Notes: a model not told the origin generated them from the letters alone. A DNA stretch of 64,000 bases from an uncultured Paracoccaceae bacterium (GCA_937924905.1 CALDUK010000030.1:28322-92321), one strand, 5' to 3'; positions 26,070 through 34,911 are shown, counted from the first letter of the stretch. Program-made: numbers and translations.

Positions 26070-27734
26070 TCAGGTGGTGACATCGGGGCCTTTGCGCCCG
26101 GTTGCTGATTTGATCGGCATCAAGGTTTCGGCACTGTCGATGATTGCAGACAGCGCAGTTTCGGGCGTGTCGCCAAAGCGCGCCGGATCGTCTGTGAACG
26201 CTTCAAGATAGACCCGGATCGTCGCGCCTTCGGTGCCGGTGCCCGACAAGCGGAACACCAAACGCGCGCCTGTGTCGAACATCACCCTTAACCCTTGGCC
26301 TGCCGACCGCGACCCATCCACGGGATCGTCATAGGCAAATTCATCTGCGTCCACGATCTGACCCGCTGACAAGGATTGACCGGGCAATGTGGCCAGTTTC
26401 GCGCGCAAGCCGTTCATCAGATCGGTTGCCGTGTCGCTGTCGACGGCTTCGTAATCGTGGCGCGAATAGAAATTGCGGCCAAACGCGCGCCAGTGATCGG
26501 CCAGCAACGTGGTTACCGATTGGCCCGTGGTCGCCAGAATATTCAGCCACAACAGGACGGCCCAAAGCCCGTCTTTTTCGCGCACATGGTTGCTGCCGGT
26601 GCCTGCGCTTTCTTCGCCGCAAAGCGTGATGCGCCGGTCGTCGAGGAGATTGCCGAAGAATTTCCACCCGGTCGGAGTTTCGAAACATGCCATGCCGCGC
26701 GCCTTTGCCACGCGGTCAACCGCGCCGCTTGTGGGCATCGAACGGGCCACGCCGACAAGCCCTGCCGCATAGCCGGGCGTCAGATGTGCGTTTGCCGCCA
26801 GCACCGCAAGCGAATCCGACGGGGTCACATAGACGCCCCGACCCAGAATCATATTGCGGTCACCGTCGCCGTCCGAGGCGGCGGCAAAGTCAGGGGCGTC
26901 TGCCCCCATGACCATATCGACCAGCGGCTTGGCCCAGATCGGGTTCGGGTCAGGATGACCGCCGCCAAAGTCCGGCAACGGGGTTGCGTTCAGAACCGTG
27001 CCTTTGGGCGCGCCCAAGCGACGTTCCAGAATTTCCTTGGCATAGGGCCCCGTGACCGCGTGCATCGCGTCAAAGCGCATGTTGTGGCCGGATTGGAACC
27101 AGCCGCGAATGGCGTCAAAATCAAACAGCGTTTCCATCAGGGCCGCATAATCTGTGACCGGGTCGACAACTTCGACCACCATGTCACCCAGATGTGTTTC
27201 ACCCAAACGCGCCAGATCGATATCGGGCGTTTGCAGCGTATCATAGCCGGTGATGGTTTGCGTCGCCGCAAAGATACGGTCGGTCAGGGTTTCGTTGGCC
27301 GGGCCGCCGTTGGCCATGTTGAATTTTATGCCGAAGTCTTCGTCTGGCCCGCCAGGATTGTGGCTGGCCGACAGAATGATGCCGCCGTCGGTCCCGCGCA
27401 GTCGGATCAGGTGCGATGCCGCTGGTGTCGACAAAAGACCGTTTTGGCCGACAATCACGCGGGTCGCTTGGCCTGCGGCCGCCATGCGCAGGATGATCTG
27501 AATGGCGCTGTCGTTGAAGAACCGTCCGTCGCCGCCGACGACAAAGGTTTTGCCCTTTGGCCCGCCGATGCCTTGCCAGATCGCTTGAACAAAATTCTCG
27601 AGATAGCCCGGCTGCATGAAGACCCGGGTTTTCTTGCGAAGGCCCGAAGTGCCCGGTTTTTGCCCGTCAATCGGGGTTGATTTGATTGTCACTGTTTGCA
27701 CGGCGCGCACCTTTGGTCTTGTTGCCGGGGGCAT
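26070..27734 (-). CDS. pgm: Phosphoglucomutase (alpha-D-glucose phosphate-specific)
   Basis: Interconverts glucose 1-phosphate and glucose 6-phosphate, linking glycolysis with polysaccharide and nucleotide-sugar synthesis. All four domain signatures are visible: PGTSGLRKK, the phosphoserine loop SASHNPGG, the metal loop DGDGDR, the sugar loop GEES and the C-terminal phosphate loop RLSGTGTEG. From the ATG at 27734 it is 554 residues. A GTG at 27692 (VTIKSTPIDGQKPGTSG) matches the usual family N-terminus and may be the true start. It is divergent from the taurine-pyruvate aminotransferase gene. Confidence 0.94.
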   Translation of the reverse strand: MPPATRPKVRAVQTVTIKSTPIDGQKPGTSGLRKKTRVFMQPGYLENFVQAIWQGIGGPKGKTFVVGGDGRFFNDSAIQIILRMAAAGQATRVIVGQNGLLSTPAASHLIRLRGTDGGIILSASHNPGGPDEDFGIKFNMANGGPANETLTDRIFAATQTITGYDTLQTPDIDLARLGETHLGDMVVEVVDPVTDYAALMETLFDFDAIRGWFQSGHNMRFDAMHAVTGPYAKEILERRLGAPKGTVLNATPLPDFGGGHPDPNPIWAKPLVDMVMGADAPDFAAASDGDGDRNMILGRGVYVTPSDSLAVLAANAHLTPGYAAGLVGVARSMPTSGAVDRVAKARGMACFETPTGWKFFGNLLDDRRITLCGEESAGTGSNHVREKDGLWAVLLWLNILATTGQSVTTLLADHWRAFGRNFYSRHDYEAVDSDTATDLMNGLRAKLATLPGQSLSAGQIVDADEFAYDDPVDGSRSAGQGLRVMFDTGARLVFRLSGTGTEGATIRVYLEAFTDDPARFGDTPETALSAIIDSAETLMPIKSATGRKGPDVTT

Positions 27735-27839
27735 AGCAGCCTGCCCATTCGACACAAACCCGGGCGAGAAAATTGCCCGCGATGCACGGCATTCAGGCCA
27801 CAGCCTGCCCCGGCGTCTGGCCATAAGCGGGTGGGCACA

Positions 27840-27862
27840 CTGGCCCTATGATGAAAGTCCCA
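27840..27862. promoter_or_regulatory. Degenerate TauR-like site upstream of tpa
   Basis: CTGGCCCTAT-GAT-GAAAGTCCCA has the same architecture and spacing as the better site in front of tauR (33124-33146), with 15 of 23 positions identical. It lies 45 bases before the tpa ATG, within the pgm-tpa gap. The CTGGACYTAA-type TauR box is recalled from Rhodobacter capsulatus work. Confidence 0.45.
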
Positions 27863-27906
27863 TTTATTCACTTTGTTGTATCGTATTCAGTCAGAGGATT
27901 CGCCCC

Positions 27907-29277
27907 ATGGCCACCGCTCCTAACGATATATCGGACGTCATCGAAGCCGACCGCGCCCATATCTGGCATCATCTGATCCAGCACAAACCGTTCGAGACAG
28001 TTGATCCGCGGATCATGGTCGAAGGCAAGGGCATGCGCGTCTGGGATGCCACCGGCAAGGAACATATCGATGCTGTATCGGGCGGGGTCTGGACGGTGAA
28101 TGTGGGATATGGCCGCGAACGGATCGCCAATGCGGTGCGCGACCAACTGGTGCAGATGCCCTATTTTGCAGGCTCGGCTGGGTCGATCCCGGGTGCGAAG
28201 TTTGCCGAAAAGCTGATTGCGCGGATGCCGGGGATGGACCGGGTGTATTACTGCAATTCGGGTTCCGAGGCGAATGAGAAAGCCTTCAAGATGGTGCGCC
28301 AGATTGCGCATAAGAAATACGGCGGCAAAAAGCACAAGATCCTGTTCCGCGAGCGCGATTATCACGGCACGACCATTTCGTGCCTGTCGGCTGGCGGTCA
28401 GCCCGAGCGGAACGCGCAATACGGCCCCTATACCCCCGGTTTCGTCGAAGTGCCGCATTGTCTGGAATACCGCGCGCAGGTCGACACAGAACATTACGGC
28501 GAATGGGCCGCGAACCAGATCGAAGAGGTCATCTTGCGCGAAGGCCCCGATACGGTCGGCGCGCTATGCCTGGAACCCGTAACCGCCGGCGGCGGCGTCA
28601 TCACACCCCCCAAAGGGTACTGGGAGCGGGTGCAAGAGATCTGCAAAACCTATGACATCCTGCTGCATATCGACGAAGTGGTCTGCGGCGTCGGGCGGAC
28701 CGGGACGTGGTTTGGCTATGAACATTACGGCATCAAGCCTGACTTTGTGACCATGGCAAAAGGCGTGGCCAGCGGGTACGCCGCGATTGCCTGCATGGTG
28801 ACCACAGACGACGTCTTTGAACAGTTCAAAGATGCGGACGATCCGATGGGCTATTTCCGCGATATCTCGACCTTTGGCGGCTGCACGGCCGGGCCTGCGG
28901 CGGCGTTGGAAAACCTGGCGATCATTGAGGAAGAAGACCTTTTGGCGAATACCACCGCCATGGGCGCGCGAATGATCGACAATCTGAACGGGTTGATGGA
29001 AAAGCATCGCGTCGTCGGCGATGTCCGCGGCAAAGGGCTGTTCTGCGGGGCCGAGTTGGTTGCGGACCGCACCACCAAAGAGCCGGTGGACGAAAAGAAA
29101 GTGCAGGCCGTTGTCGCAGATTGCATGGCGCAAGGTGTGGTCATCGGGGCAACAAACCGGTCATTGCCGGGATTGAACAACACACTTTGCTTCAGCCCTG
29201 CCCTTATTTCGACGGCGGATGACATTGATCAGATCACCAGCGCTGTCGACAAGGCGCTGACGCGCGTGTTTTCCTAG
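27907..29277 (+). CDS. tpa: Taurine--pyruvate aminotransferase (class III, PLP)
   Basis: A 456-residue class III aminotransferase, most like Tpa, which moves the amino group of taurine to pyruvate to give sulfoacetaldehyde and alanine. The PLP lysine is Lys285 in TMAKGVASGYA; the aspartate that holds the pyridine nitrogen is in LLHIDEVVCGVGRTG; SGSEANEKAFK and FRERDYHGTTIS are further signatures. The ATG at 27907 has AGAGGA eight bases upstream. A TauR-type regulator gene lies 2.4 kb downstream and a similar operator half-site lies upstream, supporting the taurine role. Other class III substrates (beta-alanine, hypotaurine) cannot be excluded. Confidence 0.85.
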   Translation: MATAPNDISDVIEADRAHIWHHLIQHKPFETVDPRIMVEGKGMRVWDATGKEHIDAVSGGVWTVNVGYGRERIANAVRDQLVQMPYFAGSAGSIPGAKFAEKLIARMPGMDRVYYCNSGSEANEKAFKMVRQIAHKKYGGKKHKILFRERDYHGTTISCLSAGGQPERNAQYGPYTPGFVEVPHCLEYRAQVDTEHYGEWAANQIEEVILREGPDTVGALCLEPVTAGGGVITPPKGYWERVQEICKTYDILLHIDEVVCGVGRTGTWFGYEHYGIKPDFVTMAKGVASGYAAIACMVTTDDVFEQFKDADDPMGYFRDISTFGGCTAGPAAALENLAIIEEEDLLANTTAMGARMIDNLNGLMEKHRVVGDVRGKGLFCGAELVADRTTKEPVDEKKVQAVVADCMAQGVVIGATNRSLPGLNNTLCFSPALISTADDIDQITSAVDKALTRVFS

Positions 29278-29331
29278 ACTATGACCAGAACGTGAATGGC
29301 GCGGATGGCCATCCTGTGCGACCGTCCCGCC

Positions 29332-29703
29332 ATGCGTAACCTTGCCCTTTTGATTTTGCTGGCCCTGCCAGCGCACGCCCAGGCCCAGGACGGGGTCCGT
29401 TCATCGGACACCGTTCTGACAGCGCCTGAAATGACAGACCTGCTTGCCGGTCAGGTTGTCGAATTTTTCGACGGCTCGAAGTCGCGATACGAAACCAACG
29501 GGCGATATGCCTATACCTATACCGATGATGGGCCGGAATGGACCGGCACCTATCGCGTCGAGAATGACAGCCTTGTCTGCGTCGATTTCGACAACGGTTC
29601 TGAACGCTGCGACCGCTTTGTGCGCGCGGGCGAACGGGTTGTTCTGGTGATCGACGACGGCACCCGGTTTCCAGTTCGGAACCTGTCTGTTTACACCAAT
29701 TAA
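29332..29703 (+). CDS. Small secreted protein of unknown function
   Basis: A 123-residue protein with a cleavable signal peptide (RNLALLILLALPAHAQAQD). The mature part is short and beta-rich, with GRYAYTYTDDGPEWTGTYRV and two cysteines (SLVCVDFDNGSERC) that could form a disulfide in the periplasm. I do not recognise a named domain. The ATG at 29332 is the one directly before the signal peptide; an upstream in-frame start is possible but would disturb it. It follows tpa by 54 bases on the same strand, so it may share its transcript. Confidence 0.7.
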   Translation: MRNLALLILLALPAHAQAQDGVRSSDTVLTAPEMTDLLAGQVVEFFDGSKSRYETNGRYAYTYTDDGPEWTGTYRVENDSLVCVDFDNGSERCDRFVRAGERVVLVIDDGTRFPVRNLSVYTN

Positions 29704-29799
29704 CAGGCCAACACCTTGTCCGAATAGGATTCAAGGCGTAATTACAATGTGTTGAAAGCCCTGTTCGGGCTTGTTGGGTAACTTGTTCTGGGGGCTGCT

Positions 29800-29922
29800 A
29801 TGAGTGATTTCGTGGCCGCGTTTCTGGTGTTGATCGCAATTGCGACAGCCGGGAACTTTGCAATCGGATCAGATGCGATCAACACGCAATGCGTGAACGG
29901 TTTTCTTGGCATCTGCTTCTAA
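29800..29922 (+). CDS. Possible 40-residue membrane or secreted peptide
   Basis: A short frame from ATG 29800 to TAA 29922, with a GGGGG tract four bases upstream as a possible ribosome site. The product begins with MSDF and a hydrophobic segment (VAAFLVLIAIATAGNFAI), then a short polar tail with two cysteines (TQCVNGFLGICF). The composition looks like a real small membrane or secreted protein, but there is no family match to cite. Confidence 0.45.
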   Translation: MSDFVAAFLVLIAIATAGNFAIGSDAINTQCVNGFLGICF

Positions 29923-29947
29923 GGCGTTCGCCTTGTGTAACCGGGCG

Positions 29948-31123
29948 TCATAGTCCGTTCAAAAGCTCGACCGTCGGCCATGCGTCAGCCGGCAAATCCA
30001 ATCGCGCCTGTTCTTTCTGAATGGCGCGCCGCGTTTTTGCGCCCAAGATCCCGTCAATGCCTCCAACGTCATGGCCCCGTGCGGCCAATTTTGTTTGCAA
30101 AGACTTCATCTGCGCTTCGTCCAGCGCGCCTGACGGCGAGCCGCGCGTATAGACCGGCGCGCCTTCCAGGCGGGACGCGAAATAGGCAGCGGTCGTGACG
30201 TAGATAAAGCTTTGGTTCCATTCGAAAAACACATTGAAATTCGGATAGACTAAAAAGGCGGGGCCCTTGCGGCCTTGTGGCAGCAGGATTGAGGCCGGAA
30301 GCTGCGGAGCTTGGGCCTGACCCGACCGCGCCGTGACCCCCATCGCAAGCCAATCGGCCGCGGGCTTTTGGGTATCAAGCCCGGTCAACGCCCAGTCAAA
30401 GCCGACGGGCATTGTGACTTCTTGCATCCAGGGTTCGCCCGCGCGCCATCCCAACGAGCGCAGCAGATTGGCCCCTGACAAAAGCGCATCCGGCGCCGAG
30501 GTTTTCAGCCTGACCTTACCGTCGCCATCACCATCGACGCCGTTTCGAATGATATCTTCGGGCAGCATCTGAACCATGCCAATTTCCCCGGCCCATGCCC
30601 CTGTGGTTTTGGCAGGATCAATATCGCCTTTTTCATAAAGCTCGACCGCGGCAAAGACTTGCGGGCGGAAAAGCTGGGGCCGCCGGCAATCATGTGCCAG
30701 CGTCACAAGGGCATTCACAGTGTTGAAATTGCCCTGCACCGCGCCAAAGTCGGTTTCGAACGCCCAGAACGCCAGCAACACACCGCGCGCAACGCCATAA
30801 TCCCGTTCAACACGGTCAAAGACGCGGTTCCACTTCTGACCGTTGCGCAGCCCCGCATCCAGGCGGCTTTGGCTGATCAGACGGCGCGAGAAATCGGTGA
30901 ACGGCATTTGGAAAATACCCTGCGCACGGTCGGCGCGGATGACCTTGGGGTCTTGCCGCACATCCCGGAAGAACCGGCTGACAGTTTGTTGGTCGAAGCC
31001 TTTCGACAAAGCTTCGGCCTTGAGGTCGTCGACAAAAGCATTGAACGCACCACCGCACGTTTGAGCGATGGATACCCCTGTGGTCGCGATCAGAAACGCG
31101 ATTGCGGCAGCAGTGATCTTCAT
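29948..31123 (-). CDS. MltB-type lytic murein transglycosylase with peptidoglycan-binding domain
   Basis: A periplasmic enzyme that cleaves the glycan strands of peptidoglycan to give 1,6-anhydro ends. A signal peptide (KITAAAIAFLIATTGVSIAQ) is followed by an SLT_2/MltB catalytic domain (residues ~25-310) with catalytic Glu123 in FWAFETDFGAVQGNFNTVNAL and the GEIGMVQMLPEDI segment. A C-terminal PG_binding_1 domain (ALDEAQMKSLQTKLAARGHD, GIDGILGAKTRRAI) ends the protein. I chose the ATG at 31123 as the start of the signal peptide. A CtrA-type site lies about 107 bases upstream, in the gap shared with the receiver gene. Confidence 0.91.
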   Translation of the reverse strand: MKITAAAIAFLIATTGVSIAQTCGGAFNAFVDDLKAEALSKGFDQQTVSRFFRDVRQDPKVIRADRAQGIFQMPFTDFSRRLISQSRLDAGLRNGQKWNRVFDRVERDYGVARGVLLAFWAFETDFGAVQGNFNTVNALVTLAHDCRRPQLFRPQVFAAVELYEKGDIDPAKTTGAWAGEIGMVQMLPEDIIRNGVDGDGDGKVRLKTSAPDALLSGANLLRSLGWRAGEPWMQEVTMPVGFDWALTGLDTQKPAADWLAMGVTARSGQAQAPQLPASILLPQGRKGPAFLVYPNFNVFFEWNQSFIYVTTAAYFASRLEGAPVYTRGSPSGALDEAQMKSLQTKLAARGHDVGGIDGILGAKTRRAIQKEQARLDLPADAWPTVELLNGL

Positions 31124-31229
31124 GGTTTGGGCAACCTTTTTAAGCAACCCAAATGCTATCTGATAGACGGCGACAGGCAAGCGGCCGCTGGCGGGGAACC
31201 GCCGACCGTTAACGTTTGGATCATAGATG

Positions 31230-31245
31230 TTAACCACCCGTTAAC
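31230..31245. promoter_or_regulatory. CtrA-type site (TTAA-N7-TTAAC)
   Basis: TTAACCACCCGTTAAC is an exact TTAA-N7-TTAAC match, the full binding site of the cell-cycle regulator CtrA in alphaproteobacteria. Another TTAAC half-site is at 31209-31213. It lies 66 bases before the receiver gene and 107 before the transglycosylase start. Confidence 0.6.
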
Positions 31246-31311
31246 CATTTTACGCGAACGTCAGCTTATGGGGGCATTCTTAGGGCTGGTTGAATACCAG
31301 AGGGTCTGAAA

Positions 31312-31671
31312 TTGATACTTATCGTTGCATCAAACTGCGAGCTTTCGCGTATTTGGGCGCGTCATTTGAAACGACAGGGACAGAGCGTCAAAGTCGTTGA
31401 TAGTCAGCAAAATGCTGTAGATTTTCTTTGCGAACATGAGCCTGAGGTGCTGGTCCTCGACGTCATGCTCGACAATGGAAGCGCAATTGCGACAGCCGAT
31501 TTCGCAAGCTATCGGTGTCCGTCGACGCGGATTGTTTTTGTCACGCGCAGCACCTTCTTTTCTGACGGATCGCTGTTTCAGCACATTCCGAACACGGCAG
31601 CGATTATCCCCGAGCGGGTGAAGCCGACCGATTTGGCTGAAATTGTCGCCTATCACGGGCGCGCGTCTTAA
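31312..31671 (+). CDS. Single-domain response-regulator-like protein, atypical
   Basis: A 119-residue protein with only a receiver fold. The phospho-acceptor position is Asp50 (VLVLDVMLDNG), the switch threonine Thr78 (VFVTRS) and the conserved Lys104 (VKPTDL). The acidic pair that normally follows the first strand and binds magnesium is missing (MILIVASNCELSR), so phosphorylation may be impaired. It uses a TTG start with AGAGGG upstream. A CtrA-type site lies in its promoter. It ends in a 4-bp overlap with the convergent tauR gene (31668-31671). No histidine kinase is nearby. Confidence 0.75.
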   Translation: MILIVASNCELSRIWARHLKRQGQSVKVVDSQQNAVDFLCEHEPEVLVLDVMLDNGSAIATADFASYRCPSTRIVFVTRSTFFSDGSLFQHIPNTAAIIPERVKPTDLAEIVAYHGRAS

Positions 31672-33119
31672 CCGATTGCTTTTGCAATCAGTTGGATGCC
31701 GTCCGCGATGCGTTCTTGCGGGATCGAGCTGTAGGCGAGGCGGTAATACTCGGTCGGTTTTTCGGCTTCGGGGAAGAACGCTGCGCCCGGTTCGATCAGG
31801 ACGCCGCACGCACGCAGCGTGACCGCCAATTTTGCGGTATCGACCCCGTCGGGCGCTTTCATCCAGAAGCTGGAGCCGCCGCTGCCTTTTCCCGCGATGG
31901 TCAGGCCCTCGGCCTTGATGGCGGCGGCCATCACCTGGCGGCGGCCTGACAGCGCGCGGGCGGTTCTGCGGATCAGCGCATCATAGTGACCGAGCGACAT
32001 GAAATAAGCCGCCGTGCGTTGGATATGCCCCGGTGGGTGACGCAGGATGGTCGCGCGCAAGGCGCGTGCTTCGCGGATAAAGGTCTTGGACCCGACGATA
32101 TAGCCAAGCCGGAGACCCGGGAACAGCGTCTTGGAAAACGAACCGATGTGGATAACGCGGCTTTCCTTGTCCAGGGATTTGAGCGCAGGTGACGGCGGGC
32201 TGACAAAGGACATTTCGAATTCATAGTCGTCTTCGATGATCAGGAAATCGTCCTGCGCCGCTTTTTCCAAAAGCGCGCGACGGCGGGCCAGCGGCATGGT
32301 GACAGACGTGGGGCAATGGTGGCTTGCCGTGACAAAGACTACATCGGTGCCGGACGGTATAGCGTCCACCGGCAGACCGCCTTCGTCGACCGCGACGGCC
32401 TTCACTTTGGCGCCCGCGCCTTTCAGGATGGAACTTAGCCCGGGATAGCACGGACTTTCCGTCACCACGTTTTTATCACCACCCGACAGAACCTGCACCG
32501 CCAGCCAAAGCGCGTTCTGCGCGCCCAGCGTCACCAGAATTTCGTCCGGACCAGCCAGAATACCGCGGCGGGGCAGTGAGTGGCGCGCAATAAATTCGAC
32601 CAGTCGTGGATCATCGCGTTCGAAATAGTCGGTGGTCATCGCTTCGAAATCACGCCGCCCCAGCGCCTGAAGCGCGCAAAGCCGCCAGTTCGCATGGTCG
32701 AACAGGTTGGCATCCGCCTGACCATAAATGAACGGGTATTTGTATTTCTGCCAGTCGGACGGTTTCCGAAAAAGATCGTTGGCCGCGTATTCGCCGGAAA
32801 TAAACTTGCCCCAATCGACCGTATCTGCGGACGCCACGCGGCCCGTTGCCAGCCGGGGTTGCGGCGCGGTTTCCGAGACATAGTAGCCCGAACGCCCTTT
32901 TGACGTGATATAGTCGTCAGCTTGCAGTTCGGTGTAGGCCAGCGTCACGGTGATGCGGCTGATCCCCAGATGCTTGGCCAATCCGCGTGTCGACGGCAGC
33001 TTTTCCCCTGACCGCAACCGACCCGAGAGAATGCCTTCGGCCACCAGCGATTGAAGCTGCTGCTGCAGTGTTCCTTCGAACGTCGGATCAAGGAAAAAGG
33101 TTTCTTCTGAGACTGCCAT
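31668..33119 (-). CDS. tauR: MocR-type (GntR/aminotransferase) regulator, TauR-like
   Basis: A 483-residue fusion of an N-terminal GntR winged helix (LQSLVAEGILSGRLRSGEKLPSTRGLAKHLGISRITVTLAYTEL is spread over residues ~20-65) with a C-terminal aminotransferase-like PLP domain (from ~115). The N-terminus with EETFFLDPTFEGTLQQQ is strongly reminiscent of TauR, the taurine-dependent activator of tau and tpa genes. The presumed PLP lysine lies in IHIGSFSKTLFPGLRLGYI. The ATG at 33119 fits the domain start. A symmetric operator-like repeat lies immediately upstream, suggesting autoregulation. Confidence 0.83.
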   Translation of the reverse strand: MAVSEETFFLDPTFEGTLQQQLQSLVAEGILSGRLRSGEKLPSTRGLAKHLGISRITVTLAYTELQADDYITSKGRSGYYVSETAPQPRLATGRVASADTVDWGKFISGEYAANDLFRKPSDWQKYKYPFIYGQADANLFDHANWRLCALQALGRRDFEAMTTDYFERDDPRLVEFIARHSLPRRGILAGPDEILVTLGAQNALWLAVQVLSGGDKNVVTESPCYPGLSSILKGAGAKVKAVAVDEGGLPVDAIPSGTDVVFVTASHHCPTSVTMPLARRRALLEKAAQDDFLIIEDDYEFEMSFVSPPSPALKSLDKESRVIHIGSFSKTLFPGLRLGYIVGSKTFIREARALRATILRHPPGHIQRTAAYFMSLGHYDALIRRTARALSGRRQVMAAAIKAEGLTIAGKGSGGSSFWMKAPDGVDTAKLAVTLRACGVLIEPGAAFFPEAEKPTEYYRLAYSSIPQERIADGIQLIAKAIG

Positions 33120-33123
33120 CTTT

Positions 33124-33146
33124 CTGGACCTATAGCATAAGTCCAG
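33124..33146. promoter_or_regulatory. TauR-like inverted repeat in front of tauR
   Basis: CTGGACCTAT-AGC-ATAAGTCCAG: arms CTGGACCTAT and, on the other strand, CTGGACTTAT, separated by three bases. It ends five bases before the tauR ATG, so binding would cover the translation start region. A degenerate copy lies upstream of tpa. Confidence 0.6.
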
Positions 33147-33175
33147 TTTAGCGCTCAACCCCGCATCAACACTCG

Positions 33176-34771
33176 CTAAGGGGTTGCGCTGCGCAAGGCC
33201 GGATTGAACCTGGTCCCTTGATCAATGGTGAACTGACCACGTTCAAGCTTTTTGAACGTGCCCTGCCGCAGCAACTGTCCGAACGACCGCAAGCTTTCTT
33301 CGCGGGAAAGCTGCATCGAAGGGTCCATCTGGGCGACCATTTTCATAATCTCGGGCCGGGTGAACGATGGCTGACCTTCGGAAAAGACAGCATAAGCCGC
33401 CGCCGCTTCCATCAATTCGGGCAATCCCTTGGCACCAATGTTTGTCGCAAAGCCTTCAAGACCAGCCGACGGCGTCGGCGCGCTTTCAGCCGGCGTTGCA
33501 ACGCGTTGGGATGACACCAGCACCAATGGCGGGCCTGTGGGGCGACGCGTGGTTTGGGGCAGCGGATCATCCTGCACTGCTTCGCTGAGGTCTTCGCGGT
33601 ACGGGTTCTTTTCGGCCTCTTCGGCCACATCTTTTGACACAGGCTTAGCCACCAGACGGTCTGCCTTGGTGGCCGCGACGGCGGCGCGCATTTGGGAAAT
33701 CACCCGGCGACGGCGCACCGTTTCATTGTCGTTCAGCTTGGTGTCGGTTTCGTCCAGCAACCGGCCGACGCTGTCTTCAGGCCCGGCATCCAATGTGCGG
33801 CTTGTTCCACTTGCTGTGGGGGCAACCGGCGCGCTGTCATCGACTGCGTTTTCTTTCGCCAATGTCAGTTTATCAAGCACGTCCGAAACAACGCGCGAAT
33901 CCGTGCGCTGCGATATGGGGCGTTGATCATCGCCATCTGCGTCAAGATCCGCATCGTCACTGGCGGTGTCACCCAGAAGTTCAGGTTCAAACTCCCAGTT
34001 TTCGTCCGCTCTGCCATCGTCCAACGAGGCCGCTTCGTCCTGTGCAAGTGCCCCTTGAGCCTGCACCGCATCAGGTTCGGCAGCTGGTGTTGCTTTTTCA
34101 GCAAATTCCGCGATGGACCCGTCGAAATCGGCGTCGTCTTCGTAATCATCAAAATCAGCAAGATCGGATGAGATCTGATCGATCGTTTCGGTCTGGGCCC
34201 GGCTGCGCAACGCCGGGTCATCGGCATTTGGCGATTGTTCGCGACGCGCGGCGACGGGATCAACGTTGATGTTCTTTGACACAACAGCCCGAATGCGACG
34301 CAGTTTCTCGGCGACACTCTCGGCGGGGCCATCGCTGGGCGATGCGGCCTTTGGGTCGACCGTCCAGACATCTTCGGGTTCGTCCGCCATGGTAAATTCG
34401 TCGTCATAGGTCAGCGGACCATGAGCGGCCGTCATGTCTGTCGGTTCAGCGGCGGCCTGAGGCTGGGGTGTGGCGGGCGCGGGTGCGGCCGGGGCGGGTG
34501 CATTTGCGGCTTCTGTCGGCGCAGCGACCAGCGCGACACCGCTGTCTGATACGCGCGCATCGACCCGGCGTTGCACTTCCTTTTCAGCGATGCGCTGCAA
34601 CATTTCGACATCGGGCGTCGGAGGTTCCGCGCCAAAGTACCGGTCGTCCGCCGCCAGATCGCGGAAATACTCGGCGATGTCGCGCATGGACCCCAAAGGA
34701 TCATCAAAGCCTTCCAGCGTGCAGCTGAAGGTCCCGTACGAAACTGTCAGGATTTTTGTTGTATCGCTCAT
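33176..34771 (-). CDS. Uncharacterised acidic protein with conserved ends and disordered middle
   Basis: A 531-residue protein of unknown function. Residues ~5-70 form a compact, conserved-looking unit (KILTVSYGTFSCTLEGFDDP, then MRDIAEYFRDLAADDRYFGA). Residues ~80-430 are low-complexity and rich in Asp, Glu, Ala and Pro. The last ~95 residues are again ordered (GLPELMEAAAAYAVFSEGQP, SREESLRSFGQLLRQGTFKK) and could be a winged-helix-like or adaptor domain. No signal peptide or membrane segment is visible, so it is cytoplasmic. The ATG at 34771 is preferred over one four codons upstream. Similar proteins are, to my memory, common in Rhodobacteraceae; some carry unreliable names. Confidence 0.75.
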   Translation of the reverse strand: MSDTTKILTVSYGTFSCTLEGFDDPLGSMRDIAEYFRDLAADDRYFGAEPPTPDVEMLQRIAEKEVQRRVDARVSDSGVALVAAPTEAANAPAPAAPAPATPQPQAAAEPTDMTAAHGPLTYDDEFTMADEPEDVWTVDPKAASPSDGPAESVAEKLRRIRAVVSKNINVDPVAARREQSPNADDPALRSRAQTETIDQISSDLADFDDYEDDADFDGSIAEFAEKATPAAEPDAVQAQGALAQDEAASLDDGRADENWEFEPELLGDTASDDADLDADGDDQRPISQRTDSRVVSDVLDKLTLAKENAVDDSAPVAPTASGTSRTLDAGPEDSVGRLLDETDTKLNDNETVRRRRVISQMRAAVAATKADRLVAKPVSKDVAEEAEKNPYREDLSEAVQDDPLPQTTRRPTGPPLVLVSSQRVATPAESAPTPSAGLEGFATNIGAKGLPELMEAAAAYAVFSEGQPSFTRPEIMKMVAQMDPSMQLSREESLRSFGQLLRQGTFKKLERGQFTIDQGTRFNPALRSATP

Positions 34772-34911
34772 CGCGAGGGCCACTTTCTCCCGTCTATCAA
34801 CACTGTGTTTACCAAACGGGCGCCCGAAAATAGGAACGGATCTAAGGAATTCACAAGAATTTTTCGGGTCAGAAATGTGGCGGTTTGGCTTGGGATCTGT
34901 GACAAACGGGT

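Noticed and set aside
26376..27680. 434-residue plus-strand frame opposite pgm
   Set aside because: Pgm is unmistakable on the minus strand, and the shadow frame has no family signature.
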